Under the pieces are notes generated by a model that did not search any database, had not been told where the DNA came from, and saw only the letters and a program-made list of their open reading frames with translations. From Streptomyces griseoruber (lineage in GTDB: Bacteria > Actinomycetota > Actinomycetes > Streptomycetales > Streptomycetaceae), in NCBI RefSeq assembly GCF_001514205.1, contig NZ_KQ948764.1, positions 195,882-259,881 of the forward strand: DNA of 64,000 bases, read 5' to 3'. Made by a program: the position numbers and the translations under genes. Numbering within the stretch: position 1 is the stretch's first letter; the number at the start of each line of letters is the position of its first letter. This document shows, one piece after another, positions 41,679 to 50,207 of this stretch.

Positions 41679-41760
41679 GCCATCCACCGTACGACCCCCC
41701 ACTGACAACAGGGCCGGATCAGCGGTTTCGTGCGGGCGGGCCCCGGTCCGAGGGGCGGGG

Positions 41761-42624
41761 TCAGCGGTTCTGCGGAGTGCGGGACTCGCGGTGGGAGACC
41801 TTGCGGCGGGGGCGCAGCGCCGGGCGGCGGGCGGCGTGCTGCACGCTCGGGTGTGCCGGAACGCCGGGCTTGTGTTCGACGGGGGTCCAGCGGGGCTTGC
41901 CCACCATCAGCGGGTCGAACATCACGACGACGCCGGCGAGCACCAGGAAGGCGAGGGGGCCGATCAGCATCGGCGCGAGGAGGGTCGCGGGAGAGTCGCC
42001 TCCGGCCGGGCTGCCGGTCGTGTGCAGGTGGACGCTCAGCGCGGCCATGCCCGTGTAGTGCATGCCGGTGACGGCGAGCCCCATGACGAGGCTGGCGCCC
42101 ACGCTCCACAGGAAGCCTCTGACCTGTCCGGCCGACCACAGCGCCGCGGTGGCCGCAACCATGGCTATCGCGACGGAGACGCCGACGGTGAACGTGTTGT
42201 ACTCCAGCTTGCCGTTGAACCGCATCCCTGCCATGCCGAGGTAGTGCATCGACGCGATGCCCAGGCCGGTGATGGTGCCGCCGGTGAACAGCGCGGTTCC
42301 GGTCGCGCCCCGGAAGCCGACGATGAAGACGCCCACGCCCACCATGAGGATGGCGACGCCGAGGCTGGCGTAGGTCGTCGGCTTGTCGTAGTGGATGGGG
42401 GCTCCCCTGACCGTGAAGCCCATCATCGCGATGAAGTGCATGGTCCAGATCCCCGAGCCGATCGCCGCGGAGCCGAGGGCCAGCCATCCGGGGCGCCAGG
42501 AATGGGCGACGAGCAGGGCTCTGGTGGTGCAGCGCAGGCCGAGCGCACCGCCGAGGCAGGCCATGAGGTAGGCCACCAGCGGGGTGACGATTCCGTAGCT
42601 GAATCCGTCGACCGTGCCGTGCAT
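41761..42624 (-). CDS. MHYT-domain integral membrane sensor
   Basis: 287 residues with seven membrane segments. The three MHYT repeats are visible as [28 protein letters not shown] and [15 protein letters not shown], each contributing Met/His residues at the outer face that are proposed to bind copper and sense oxygen, CO or NO. Here the sensor has no attached GGDEF, EAL or kinase domain, only a basic cytoplasmic tail of about 45 residues ([19 protein letters not shown]). It probably signals through a partner or acts alone. Divergent from the glycerophosphodiesterase gene. Confidence 0.9.
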   Translation of the reverse strand: MHGTVDGFSYGIVTPLVAYLMACLGGALGLRCTTRALLVAHSWRPGWLALGSAAIGSGIWTMHFIAMMGFTVRGAPIHYDKPTTYASLGVAILMVGVGVFIVGFRGATGTALFTGGTITGLGIASMHYLGMAGMRFNGKLEYNTFTVGVSVAIAMVAATAALWSAGQVRGFLWSVGASLVMGLAVTGMHYTGMAALSVHLHTTGSPAGGDSPATLLAPMLIGPLAFLVLAGVVVMFDPLMVGKPRWTPVEHKPGVPAHPSVQHAARRPALRPRRKVSHRESRTPQNR

Positions 42625-42762
42625 GCGCGGTTGCCCTTCCGCCCTGTTGCTTGCTTTTTTCCTTTACGCGCCCCTCCCAGGACCGCGCGAGCGGTCAAGG
42701 TGAGAGAGAGTATGACTCCCACCGGAATGGTCGAACGATTTTCCGGCAAAGAAACACGTCCT

Positions 42763-42780
42763 TGCCGCACATGTGCGGCA
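42763..42780. promoter_or_regulatory. Perfect 18-bp palindrome between the MHYT and glycerophosphodiesterase genes
   Basis: TGCCGCACATGTGCGGCA at 42763-42780 is fully self-complementary. It sits in the 275-bp divergent gap, 120 bp before the phosphodiesterase start and 139 bp before the MHYT start, a natural place for a dimeric regulator site. The rest of the gap shows a T-rich run near 42650 and no gene. Confidence 0.45.
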
Positions 42781-42899
42781 GCCGTGAGCGACCTCGGGCG
42801 CCTCCTTCTTTCATCCTCCGGTCACCCCGCACCACCTCCGCCGTCGACTCTGTGCTGTCACAGTTGAGCTGTACGTGAGCAACGACGCGAGGAGTACGC

Positions 42900-43772
42900 A
42901 TGCATGCGCGCACAGTAGCCGCAACGACCACCGCGCTCCTGGGTACCGTCGCCCTTCTGCTCCCCGTCCACGACGCCCGGGCGGGCATCGCCACCCATGC
43001 CGTGGTCGTCGCCCACCGGGGTGCCTCGGCGCTCGCCCCGGAGAACACCCTGGGCGCCGTCGACGAAGCCGCCGCCCTGGGCATCGTCTGGGTGGAGAAC
43101 GACGTCCAGCGCACCAAGGACGGCGAACTCGTGGTGATCCACGACGACAGCCTCCGCCGTACGACGAACGTGGAGGAGGTCTTTCCCGGCCGTGCCCCCT
43201 GGAAGGTGAAGGACTTCACCGCGGCCGAGATCGCCCGGCTGGACGCGGGAAGCTGGTTCGGCGCGACGTACACGGGCACGCGCGTGCCCACACTGGAGCA
43301 GTACATGCAGCGCGTGGAGCACAACCACCAGAAGCTGCTTCTGGAGATCAAGAACCCCGAGCTGTATCCGGGCATCGAGCAGCAGACGCTGAAGCTGTTG
43401 AGCAACGAGGGCTGGCTCGACCAGCGGCATGTGACCGGACGGCTGATCGTGCAGAGCTTCAGCGCCGACAGTCTGCGCACGGTGCACGAACTGAAACCGG
43501 CGGTGCGGACCGGTCTGCTGGGTGCGCCGGCCGAGGCGGACCTGGCGCGGTACGCGGTCTTCGCCGACCTGATCAACCCCTCGCACACCGCTCTGTCTCG
43601 CGGCTATGTCGACGCGGTGCACGCGCTGAAGGGACCGCACGGCAAGCCGATGAAGGTCTTCGTCTGGACGGTCGACGACGCCGCCAGGGCGAGGACCGTC
43701 GCCCGGTACGGGGTCGACGGTGTGATCACCAACAGGCCCGACGTGGTGCGCAGGGCCCTGTACCGGTACTGA
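42900..43772 (+). CDS. Secreted glycerophosphodiester phosphodiesterase
   Basis: 290 residues. Signal peptide MHARTVAATTTALLGTVALLLP with cleavage near DARAG. Catalytic residues are present: VVAHRGASALAPENT (His-Arg and the Glu that binds the divalent ion), WVENDVQRTKDGELVVIHDDSL (Glu-Asp and second His), LLEIKNPELYP and VFVWTVDD. It releases glycerol-3-phosphate from glycerophosphodiesters such as teichoic acid or phospholipid remnants outside the cell, useful under phosphate limitation; I did not find an obvious PHO box in front. Confidence 0.93.
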   Translation: MHARTVAATTTALLGTVALLLPVHDARAGIATHAVVVAHRGASALAPENTLGAVDEAAALGIVWVENDVQRTKDGELVVIHDDSLRRTTNVEEVFPGRAPWKVKDFTAAEIARLDAGSWFGATYTGTRVPTLEQYMQRVEHNHQKLLLEIKNPELYPGIEQQTLKLLSNEGWLDQRHVTGRLIVQSFSADSLRTVHELKPAVRTGLLGAPAEADLARYAVFADLINPSHTALSRGYVDAVHALKGPHGKPMKVFVWTVDDAARARTVARYGVDGVITNRPDVVRRALYRY

Positions 43773-43777
43773 CCGGG

Positions 43778-43837
43778 TTGTCCATGGCCTTGTCCGTGGC
43801 CTTGTCGATGGCGTTGTCGGTGGCGCTGTCAGTGGCA
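43778..43837 (+). repeat. Five tandem 12-bp units between the phosphodiesterase gene and ogt
   Basis: TTGTCCATGGCC, TTGTCCGTGGCC, TTGTCGATGGCG, TTGTCGGTGGCG and CTGTCAGTGGCA follow without gap. The array starts 6 bp past the phosphodiesterase stop and ends 18 bp before the ogt start. Because 12 is a multiple of 3, all frames are preserved; it could code a short Leu-Ser-x-Ala peptide repeat or be non-coding. Confidence 0.8.
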
Positions 43838-43855
43838 GGTCGTACGGTGGGGCGC

Positions 43856-44410
43856 ATGAACAGTCTTGGGCGGGACGGGCAGCAGGTCGTCTGGGCCGTC
43901 GTCGGCACCGACATCGGTCCGCTGCTGCTGGCCGCGACCCGCGAGGGCCTGGTCAACGTCGTGTTCCACGCCACCGAGGTGGTCCGTGACCAGGCGCTCG
44001 GCAGGCTCGCGGACCGGCTGGGCACGGAGCCCGTCGAGGCACCCGGTTCGCCGCTGCTGGCCGAGGCGATACGCCAGGTCGACGCCTATTTCGCGGGTGA
44101 GCGGCACGCTTTCGAGCTGCCCCTGGACTGGTCGCTCATCTCGGGCTTCAACCGCCAGGTCCTGCGCGAGCTCGCCTCCGGAGTGCCGTACGGCGCGGTC
44201 GTCGGCTACGGCGATCTGGCCCGGCGGGTCGGGCAGCCGGGGGCGGCGCAGGCGGTGGGGACGGCGATGGGCGCCAATCCGCTGCCGGTCGTCGTGCCCT
44301 GTCACCGGGTCGTCGAGAGCGACGGCGGCATCGGCGGGTTCGGGGGCGGTCTGGAGACCAAGCGGAAACTGCTCGCGCTCGAAGGGGTACTGCCCGAGCC
44401 GCTGTTCTGA
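43856..44410 (+). CDS. ogt: Methylated-DNA--protein-cysteine S-methyltransferase
   Basis: 184 residues from the ATG at 43856. The C-terminal half has the helix-turn-helix wing YGAVVGYGDLARRVGQPGAA, the asparagine hinge in GANPLPVVVPCHRVV and the acceptor cysteine in PCHR, then GGIGGFGGGLETK. It repairs O6-methylguanine by irreversible transfer of the alkyl group to the cysteine. It starts 18 bp after the 12-bp repeat array and appears to be read from its own promoter or through from the phosphodiesterase gene. Confidence 0.95.
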   Translation: MNSLGRDGQQVVWAVVGTDIGPLLLAATREGLVNVVFHATEVVRDQALGRLADRLGTEPVEAPGSPLLAEAIRQVDAYFAGERHAFELPLDWSLISGFNRQVLRELASGVPYGAVVGYGDLARRVGQPGAAQAVGTAMGANPLPVVVPCHRVVESDGGIGGFGGGLETKRKLLALEGVLPEPLF

Positions 44411-44560
44411 GGGGCCTCCGGGGGCGCCGGGCTCCTCGCCGGCGGGGGTCGCGTCCGCCATGCGTCGCGGGCCGGTGGCGTCCCCCACAGGCGGCCGGGG
44501 TTTGGCCGGGTGCGCCGCCCGCCAGAGATGAGGGAAGGCCCGAGGACAGGAGACAGGCGC

Positions 44561-45469
44561 ATGGTGCTGGTGGTGTCGGAAGAGGTGCGGGAGGCGGTCG
44601 ACGCGCGTCGACCCGTGGTGGCTCTGGAGTCCACGATCATCGCTCATGGGCTGCCGCGCCCGCGCAACCTCCAGGTGGCGCGGGAGCTGGAGGCCGCCGT
44701 CCGCGCGGAGGGTGCCGTTCCGGCGACGATCGCCGTGCTGGACGGGCGGCCCCGTGTCGGCCTCGACAAGGAGCAGCTGGAGCGGGTCGCCAACGAGGAC
44801 GGCATCCGCAAGCTGGGCCACCGTGACCTGCCGCTCGCGGTGGCCTCGGGTGCGAGCGGGGCGACCACGGTGTCGGCGACGGCGCTGCTGGCGGCGCTGG
44901 CGGGGGTCCGGGTGTTCGCGACGGGCGGGCTCGGCGGGGTGCACCGGGAGTGGACGGTGACCCAGGACGAGTCGGCCGACCTGGGGCTGCTCGCGCGTAC
45001 CAGGATCACGGTGGTGTGTGCGGGCGTGAAGTCGATCCTGGACGTTCCGGCGACCTTGCAGCGTCTGGAGACCCTGGGCGTGGCCGTCGCCGGCTACGGC
45101 ACGGACCGCTTCCCGGGCTTCTACCTGTCCGACTCGGGGCATCCCGTGGACTGGACGCTGGAGACCCCCGCGCAGGTGGCCGGGGTGATGCGGGCCCAGG
45201 ACACGCTCGGCGGGCCGGAGTCGGCGCTGATCGTCGCCAACCCGGTTCCCGAGGAGGAGCAACTGGATCCCGAGGTGCACGCGCGCGTACTCGCGGACGC
45301 GCTGCACGCGTGCGAGGAGGCGGGCGTCACCGGCCAGGGGGTCACTCCGTTCCTCCTCGACCATCTCGTCCGGCACACCGACGGGGCGTCGCTGAGCGCC
45401 AATCTGGCGGCGGTGCGCGGCAACGTACGTCTGGCGGCCCGGATCGCGGCGGCCTGGGCCGAGGGATGA
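44561..45469 (+). CDS. psuG: Pseudouridine-5'-phosphate glycosidase
   Basis: 302 residues from the ATG at 44561, nine bases after AGGAG. RRPVVALESTIIAHGLPRPRN contains the active-site glutamate region, VASGASGATTVSATALLA the phosphate loop, FATGGLGGVHRE and VVCAGVKSILD the catalytic lysine and metal ligand region. It cleaves pseudouridine-5'-phosphate to ribose-5-phosphate and uracil. The stop overlaps the start of a PfkB-type kinase, the expected pseudouridine kinase partner. Confidence 0.95.
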   Translation: MVLVVSEEVREAVDARRPVVALESTIIAHGLPRPRNLQVARELEAAVRAEGAVPATIAVLDGRPRVGLDKEQLERVANEDGIRKLGHRDLPLAVASGASGATTVSATALLAALAGVRVFATGGLGGVHREWTVTQDESADLGLLARTRITVVCAGVKSILDVPATLQRLETLGVAVAGYGTDRFPGFYLSDSGHPVDWTLETPAQVAGVMRAQDTLGGPESALIVANPVPEEEQLDPEVHARVLADALHACEEAGVTGQGVTPFLLDHLVRHTDGASLSANLAAVRGNVRLAARIAAAWAEG

Positions 45470-46518
45470 CCGGACACCCGGGCGGATCGGCGCACCTGCG
45501 CGGCGGACCGGGCACGACTCCGGGACCGGCTCCGGGACCGGCTCCGGGACCGGCCGAGGGCGGGAACCCGCAGGGCGGGGCGCTGCTGGTCGTCGGGGAC
45601 GTGGTGACGGACGTCGTCGCCCGGCACCGGGGGCCGCTGGCGTCGGGTACGGACACGGCCGCCGTGATCCGGACCCTGCCGGGCGGCGCGGGCGCCAATG
45701 TGGCGTGCTGGGCGGCGCACCGGGGGTGTGCGGACGTACGGCTGCTCGGCCGGGTGGGTGCGGACTCGGCGGCCTGGCACGAACGGGAACTGACCGCGTG
45801 CGGGGTACGGCCCCGGCTCGTCGTCGATCCGCAGGCACCGACCGGGACGGTGATCTGTCTGGTGGACGCGGAGGCCGCGGCCGAGCGGACGTTCCTCACC
45901 TGCAGCGGGGCCTCGCTGCGCCTGGAGCCCGGCGACTGGTCGGACGCCCTGCTGGACGGGGTGGGCCGCCTGCATCTGTCGGGCTATCTGCTGTTCTCCG
46001 CGTCCGGGCGGGCCCTGGTGCGTACGGCGTTGGCGTCGGCACAGGCGCGCGGCGTGCCGACGAGCCTCGATCCGGCGTCGGCGGGCTTCCTGGCGGAGCT
46101 GGGCGCCGGGCGTTTCCTCGCGCTCGTCGAGGGGGTGGACGTACTGCTGCCCAGCCGTGACGAGTCGTGTCTGCTGACCGGGTCGCCGGACGGGGCGGAG
46201 GCGGCGGCCGAGCTGAGTCGCCGTGTCCCGCTCGTGGTGGCCAAGCAGGGGGCCGGCGGGGCGCTGATCGCGCGCGGCGGCGCGGTCGTCGCCGCTGTCC
46301 CGGCCGTCCCCGCGACGCCCCGGGACACCACGGGCGCGGGTGACGCCTTCACGGGCGCCTTCCTCGCCTCCCTCCTCCGGGGCGACGGGCCCGCGGCAGC
46401 GGCGGCCGAGGGGTGTCGGGCGGGCGCCCGCGCGGTGGAACGGGTGGGCGCCCGGCCGCCCACGCCCGGCGACGGGACGACACCGGCGGTCATGAACGGG
46501 GCCCGTCCGACCGGCTGA
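45466..46518 (+). CDS. psuK: PfkB-family kinase, probable pseudouridine kinase
   Basis: 350 residues; ATG overlaps the psuG stop. A 25-residue Gly/Pro N-terminal extension (GTTPGPAPGPAPGPAEGG, from three 12-bp repeats) precedes the kinase: LLVVGDVVTDVVARHRGP, LPGGAGANVACWAAHRG (signature 1) and DTTGAGDAFTGAFLASLL (signature 2 with catalytic aspartate). The operon with psuG points to pseudouridine as substrate, giving a complete pseudouridine breakdown pair. The function assignment beyond PfkB family is from context. Confidence 0.85.
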   Translation: MTGHPGGSAHLRGGPGTTPGPAPGPAPGPAEGGNPQGGALLVVGDVVTDVVARHRGPLASGTDTAAVIRTLPGGAGANVACWAAHRGCADVRLLGRVGADSAAWHERELTACGVRPRLVVDPQAPTGTVICLVDAEAAAERTFLTCSGASLRLEPGDWSDALLDGVGRLHLSGYLLFSASGRALVRTALASAQARGVPTSLDPASAGFLAELGAGRFLALVEGVDVLLPSRDESCLLTGSPDGAEAAAELSRRVPLVVAKQGAGGALIARGGAVVAAVPAVPATPRDTTGAGDAFTGAFLASLLRGDGPAAAAAEGCRAGARAVERVGARPPTPGDGTTPAVMNGARPTG

Positions 46519-46637
46519 GGCCGCGTCGGCGGGGCGTATCGGCTCGGTCCGCGCGGGCGGCCCAGCGGTCCCCGGCGGACGGCCCGCCCGGCGCGGGCGT
46601 CACCGTTGCCCGCGCACCCCCCGCGGTCCTTGAGGCT

Positions 46638-46654
46638 GCCCGTCCCCGACGGGC
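46638..46654. terminator. Hairpin between convergent psuK and a methyltransferase gene
   Basis: GCCCGTC at 46638-46644 and GACGGGC at 46648-46654 pair perfectly with a 3-nt loop, in the 149-bp gap between convergent genes. Confidence 0.4.
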
Positions 46655-46667
46655 GGTCCCGCCGGCT

Positions 46668-47462
46668 CTACGCCTTGCGTCCCCAGGCGGAGATCATCGG
46701 TGCCGTGGCCAGGTCCATGGTGCCGGAGGCGACGTTGGCCAGGTGGCGGTCGATCTCCTCTGCGGTCGCGAGACCGGCGCCGACGAGTCCGTCCCGGATC
46801 TGGCGGACCGTCGCCGACTCCAGGGCGGCGCAGGCGGGTGAGGTGACCGGGAAGTAGGCGTCGGCCTCCACGCGCTGGAGTCCGGCCTCGCGGAGCAGAC
46901 GCGGGAGCTTGCGGCCGTAGGAGAGGTCGGCGCCCCGGTCGGCGAGCAGCGTGCGGAAGCCGTGGCGCAGCCGGTTGGCGAGCTGCTGCTCGGGGCCGTG
47001 CTCGTCGGGGCAGAGCAGGGGCTGAAGGGCGGGGTCGCCGTCCTCGACGAGGAGGCGTCCGCCGGGGCGCAGGGCCTTCACCATGGAACGCAACGCCCGT
47101 TCCCGGTCCGGGACATGGACCAGGACGAGCCGGGCGTGCACCAGGTCGAAGCCCTCGGCGGGGGGTTCCTCGACGCCGACGTCGTGGACGCGCACCTCGA
47201 CCGGGGGGCGGCCGGCCGGGGCGAGCCGGGAGGTGTCGATGTCGGTCGCGACGACCTTGCCGGTGGGGCCGACCTTCTTCGCCAGCCAGGTCACCACCGA
47301 GGTCCCGCCGGCCCCGACCTCCCAGCAGCGCCAGCCGGGGCCGACGCCCAGCCCTTCGAGGTGGCGGAACGTCGTGGGGTCGAAGAGGGCGGCGAAGGCG
47401 TCGAAGCGTTCCGCCGCCTCGGTCTGCCGGTTGTCGAGAAGGTACCCGTCGGTTCGCGTCAT
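46668..47462 (-). CDS. SAM-dependent methyltransferase (class I)
   Basis: 264 residues from the ATG at 47462; the frame is open further upstream but that part overlaps likely promoter DNA. Motif I CWEVGAGGTSVVTWLAKKVG and motif II KVVATDIDTSRLA bind SAM, and VHARLVLVHVPDRERALRSMV followed by ALRPGGRLLVEDGD is the post-motif region of small-molecule methyltransferases of the UbiE type. Substrate unknown. It is convergent with psuK and divergent from corA. Confidence 0.85.
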   Translation of the reverse strand: MTRTDGYLLDNRQTEAAERFDAFAALFDPTTFRHLEGLGVGPGWRCWEVGAGGTSVVTWLAKKVGPTGKVVATDIDTSRLAPAGRPPVEVRVHDVGVEEPPAEGFDLVHARLVLVHVPDRERALRSMVKALRPGGRLLVEDGDPALQPLLCPDEHGPEQQLANRLRHGFRTLLADRGADLSYGRKLPRLLREAGLQRVEADAYFPVTSPACAALESATVRQIRDGLVGAGLATAEEIDRHLANVASGTMDLATAPMISAWGRKA

Positions 47463-47589
47463 GTGCCGATCATCCCAGTTGTCCCGCTTGCCGGAGGCGG
47501 TCGACGCGGCCATGAATCCATGGCGGGGCGCAGCGGTGTTCATGTCGGAGAGGGCGGAAAATCCGTATCGGTCGGGGCCTGGAGCCCCT

Positions 47590-47631
47590 TTGTCCACAGG
47601 CGGGAACAAACCGGAACCGGCCCTTTCCACA
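47590..47631. other. Two DnaA-box-like sites in the methyltransferase-corA gap
   Basis: TTGTCCACA at 47590-47598 is a perfect Streptomyces-type DnaA box and TTTCCACA at 47624-47631 a near match. The spacing (about 33 bp) and composition mirror the pair before uvrC. The 257-bp gap shows no gene. Confidence 0.4.
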
Positions 47632-47719
47632 GGCTTACCCACGGCATGCGCGAGCCTGGCAGACTGGCCGACGAGGGCGCGGGAGTGCGGCGCGAGGAGA
47701 GCCACGCAAGGAGATCCAG

Positions 47720-48847
47720 ATGACCATGGCAGGGAATCTGCGGAAGGTCACCGGCCTCGGCCGGGTCGGCGGCCTGCGCGGGGTGGCGCGGCTGGCCCGG
47801 CGTCGTGCCCGGGTCGACCTCAGTCACCACGCGCGCTCCCCGTTGGGCTCCTCCGTGGTGAACTGCGTGACCTACCAGGAGGGTGTGCGCGCCCCTGTCT
47901 GCGAGGATCTGGTCGAAACGGTCGAGCGGGTGCGCAAGAGCGGCCAGGGCTTCGTCTGGCTCGGGCTGCACGAGCCGACGAACGCCGAGTTCGCGGGCAT
48001 CGCCGAGCTCTTCGACCTGCATCCGCTGGCCGTGGAGGACGCCGTCGAGGCCCATCAGCGCCCCAAGGTCGAGCGGTACGGCGAGACGCTGTTCGCGGTG
48101 TTCAAGACGGTCTGCTACGTCGAGCACGAGGAGCTCACCGCGACGAGCGAGGTGGTGAACACCGGCGAGATCATGGTGTTCGTCGGCCGGGACTTCGTCG
48201 TCACGGTCCGGCACGGGCGGCACGGCTCGCTGGGACCGCTGCGCGAGGAGCTGGAGTCCGATCCGGGGCAGCTCGCCAAGGGCCCGTCGGCGGTGCTGCA
48301 CGCGATCGCGGACCATGTCGTGGACGACTATCTGAACGTCACGGACGCGGTGCAGGGGGACATCGACCAGGTCGAGGCGGACGTCTTCGCGGAGAACGGG
48401 GCGCGGGCCGACCCGGGGCGCATCTACCAGCTCAAGCGTGAACTCCTGGAGCTGAAGCGCGCGGTGGTCCCGCTGAAACGCCCGCTGCTGGATCTCGCCG
48501 ACCGTCCGGTGCGAGTGATCGAACCGGAGATACAGGCGTACTTCCGGGACGTCTCCGACCATCTGCTGCGGGCCACGGAGCAGATCGCCGCGTTCGACGA
48601 ACTGCTGAACTCGATCCTGCAGGCACATCTGGCGCAGGTCACGGTCGCGCAGAACGAGGACATGCGCAAGATCACCGCCTGGGCCGCGGTGATCGCGGTG
48701 CCGACGATGGTCTGCGGGGTGTACGGCATGAACTTCGATCACATGCCGGAGCTGCACTGGAGGTTCGGCTATCCGCTGGTCCTCGGCGTGATATCCGTGG
48801 CCTGTCTGGTGCTGTACCGCGGATTCCGGCGCAACGGCTGGCTGTGA
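47720..48847 (+). CDS. corA: CorA-family magnesium/cobalt transporter
   Basis: 375 residues; ATG at 47720 with AAGGAG six bases before it. A cytoplasmic N-terminal domain of about 300 residues ends in the long helix (QLKRELLELKRAVVPLKRPL) and two membrane segments close the protein: ITAWAAVIAVPTMVCGVYGM and YPLVLGVISVACLVLYRGF, joined by the GMN selectivity motif in VYGMNFDHMPE. It forms a pentameric Mg2+/Co2+ channel. Convergent with the CBS protein gene. Confidence 0.95.
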   Translation: MTMAGNLRKVTGLGRVGGLRGVARLARRRARVDLSHHARSPLGSSVVNCVTYQEGVRAPVCEDLVETVERVRKSGQGFVWLGLHEPTNAEFAGIAELFDLHPLAVEDAVEAHQRPKVERYGETLFAVFKTVCYVEHEELTATSEVVNTGEIMVFVGRDFVVTVRHGRHGSLGPLREELESDPGQLAKGPSAVLHAIADHVVDDYLNVTDAVQGDIDQVEADVFAENGARADPGRIYQLKRELLELKRAVVPLKRPLLDLADRPVRVIEPEIQAYFRDVSDHLLRATEQIAAFDELLNSILQAHLAQVTVAQNEDMRKITAWAAVIAVPTMVCGVYGMNFDHMPELHWRFGYPLVLGVISVACLVLYRGFRRNGWL

Positions 48848-48851
48848 GGGC

Positions 48852-48881
48852 ACCCGGCCCCGGGCGGCGGCAGGGCCGGGT
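48852..48881. terminator. Bidirectional terminator between corA and the CBS gene
   Basis: ACCCGGCCC at 48852-48860 pairs perfectly with GGGCCGGGT at 48873-48881 over a 12-nt loop, directly after the corA stop and before the end of the convergent gene. Confidence 0.7.
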
Positions 48882-48895
48882 CGTCGTCAGTGCGG

Positions 48896-49321
48896 TCAGG
48901 GGCCGGTCCTGGCGTAGACGCTCTCGGCCCAGGAGGCGATCTGGCCCTCGCTCAGATGCCGGGCGAGGTCGGCCTCGCTGATCATGCCGACCAGGCGCTT
49001 GTTCTCGATGACGGGGAGCCTGCGGATCTGATGGTCCTGCATCTCGCCGAGCACGTCACCGACGTCGGCGCTCGCGTCGATCCAGCGCGGGGTGCCCCGG
49101 GCCATCTCTCCGGCGGTGACCTTCGCCGGGTCGCGGCCCATGGCCACGCAGCCGACGACGATGTCGCGGTCGGTGAGGATGCCGCAGAGCCGGTCGTTGT
49201 CGTCGCCGATGGGCAGGGCTCCGACGTTGAGTTCGCGCATCAACTGTGCGGCGCGGTCGAGGGTTTCATGGGCGGGGATCCATCGGGCGCCCCGGTGCAT
49301 GATGTCTCCGGCTGTGGTCAT
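48896..49321 (-). CDS. Two-CBS-domain protein
   Basis: 141 residues from the ATG at 49321, preceded by GGGAGG. It consists only of a CBS pair: TAGDIMHRGARWIPAHETLDRA to CGILTDRDIVVGCVAMGRDP, then EMARGTPRWIDASADVGDVL to LVGMISEADLARHL. Such stand-alone pairs bind adenine nucleotides or SAM and regulate partners. The partner is not evident from the neighbours (corA and a kinase-like gene). Confidence 0.9.
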   Translation of the reverse strand: MTTAGDIMHRGARWIPAHETLDRAAQLMRELNVGALPIGDDNDRLCGILTDRDIVVGCVAMGRDPAKVTAGEMARGTPRWIDASADVGDVLGEMQDHQIRRLPVIENKRLVGMISEADLARHLSEGQIASWAESVYARTGP

Positions 49322-49443
49322 GGGTACCTCCCGGTACCGGACGGCCGGCGCGGCGCGGGGGGCACCGCTGGTCCCGGCGCCCCTCCATTCTCGCCGTGCC
49401 CGGGGGTGCCCGCATCTCACCGGCCGTCCGGCTCCGTCTCGGC

Positions 49444-50085
49444 TCATCCGCCCCACGCCGGATGGCGCGGATCGTCCGCACGGACCAGGACGTCGGCCGT
49501 GGCGGCGGGGTCGGTCTCGGCGGCGTAGGTGTCGAAGGCGGGCAGGGTCCACCGGTCCGCCTCCGGGGTGCGCCGGCGCAGGGCGGCCGGGGAGAGCTGG
49601 ACATGGACGGTGAGGTCGAAGGGGAACCAGTGTCGCAGGAGGAGGGGGCCGTGCAGCAGCAGGAAACCGCCCGGCGGGAGGCCGACGTAGGAACTGCGGG
49701 TGGCCCGGTCCGTGGCCGGGTCCCAGAAGTCGGGCAGGATCCGCCCGTCCCCGCCCGGTTCCAGGGGGCCGAACACCTCGCGCCAGAGGGTGCCGGTGTC
49801 GAACCAGCCGTCGTAGTAGGCCTCGACGTCGTGACGGCCGTACTCCAGGCGGAGGGAGGCGGGGCGCAGGAAGCCGTGTGCGTCCACGACGCGGGAGGCG
49901 CGGCCGTGGATCCGCAGCGCCTCGGCGACGCGGGCGGCGAGGTCTCCGGGGCGGGCTGCCGGGGCGCCGTCGAAGGCGATGCGGGGCCAGGGGCTGCCGT
50001 CCGCCGGCTTCAGGTCGAGCAGCCGCTCGGCAAGGAGGTCGCCGAGCCGTTCCCAGGTGATCGCTTCGAGTCGCACACCGCCCAT
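49444..50085 (-). CDS. Uridine kinase-like protein without a P-loop
   Basis: 213 residues. The overall pattern of the uridine kinase-like family is there: RIAFDGAPAARPGDLAARVAEAL in place of the P-loop, SRVVDAHGFLRPASLRLEYG, EAYYDGWFDTGTLWREVFGPL, FLLLHGPLLLRHWFPFDLTVHV and RRTPEADRWTLPAFDTYAAE. The expected GxxGSGKT is replaced by DGAPAARPGD, so ATP binding in the standard way is doubtful. It may be a kinase-derived protein with another role, or one that binds a nucleoside only. Its start region faces the DUF2293 gene. Confidence 0.75.
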   Translation of the reverse strand: MGGVRLEAITWERLGDLLAERLLDLKPADGSPWPRIAFDGAPAARPGDLAARVAEALRIHGRASRVVDAHGFLRPASLRLEYGRHDVEAYYDGWFDTGTLWREVFGPLEPGGDGRILPDFWDPATDRATRSSYVGLPPGGFLLLHGPLLLRHWFPFDLTVHVQLSPAALRRRTPEADRWTLPAFDTYAAETDPAATADVLVRADDPRHPAWGG

Positions 50086-50207
50086 GATGCGTCAGGCACC
50101 GGTCGCGACGCGTCGCAGTCGCCCTCCGGCGGCAGATCGCCCCGTGCGGGCGCGAGCCGAGGCGGCGGCCGGGTGCTACCGCGCCCACCAGCGGGAATGA
50201 AGCCTGC

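Noticed and set aside
45523..45558. Three 12-bp units at the start of psuK
   Set aside because: Short Gly/Pro-coding repeat in a variable N-terminal extension; noted in the gene entry and not worth a separate feature.
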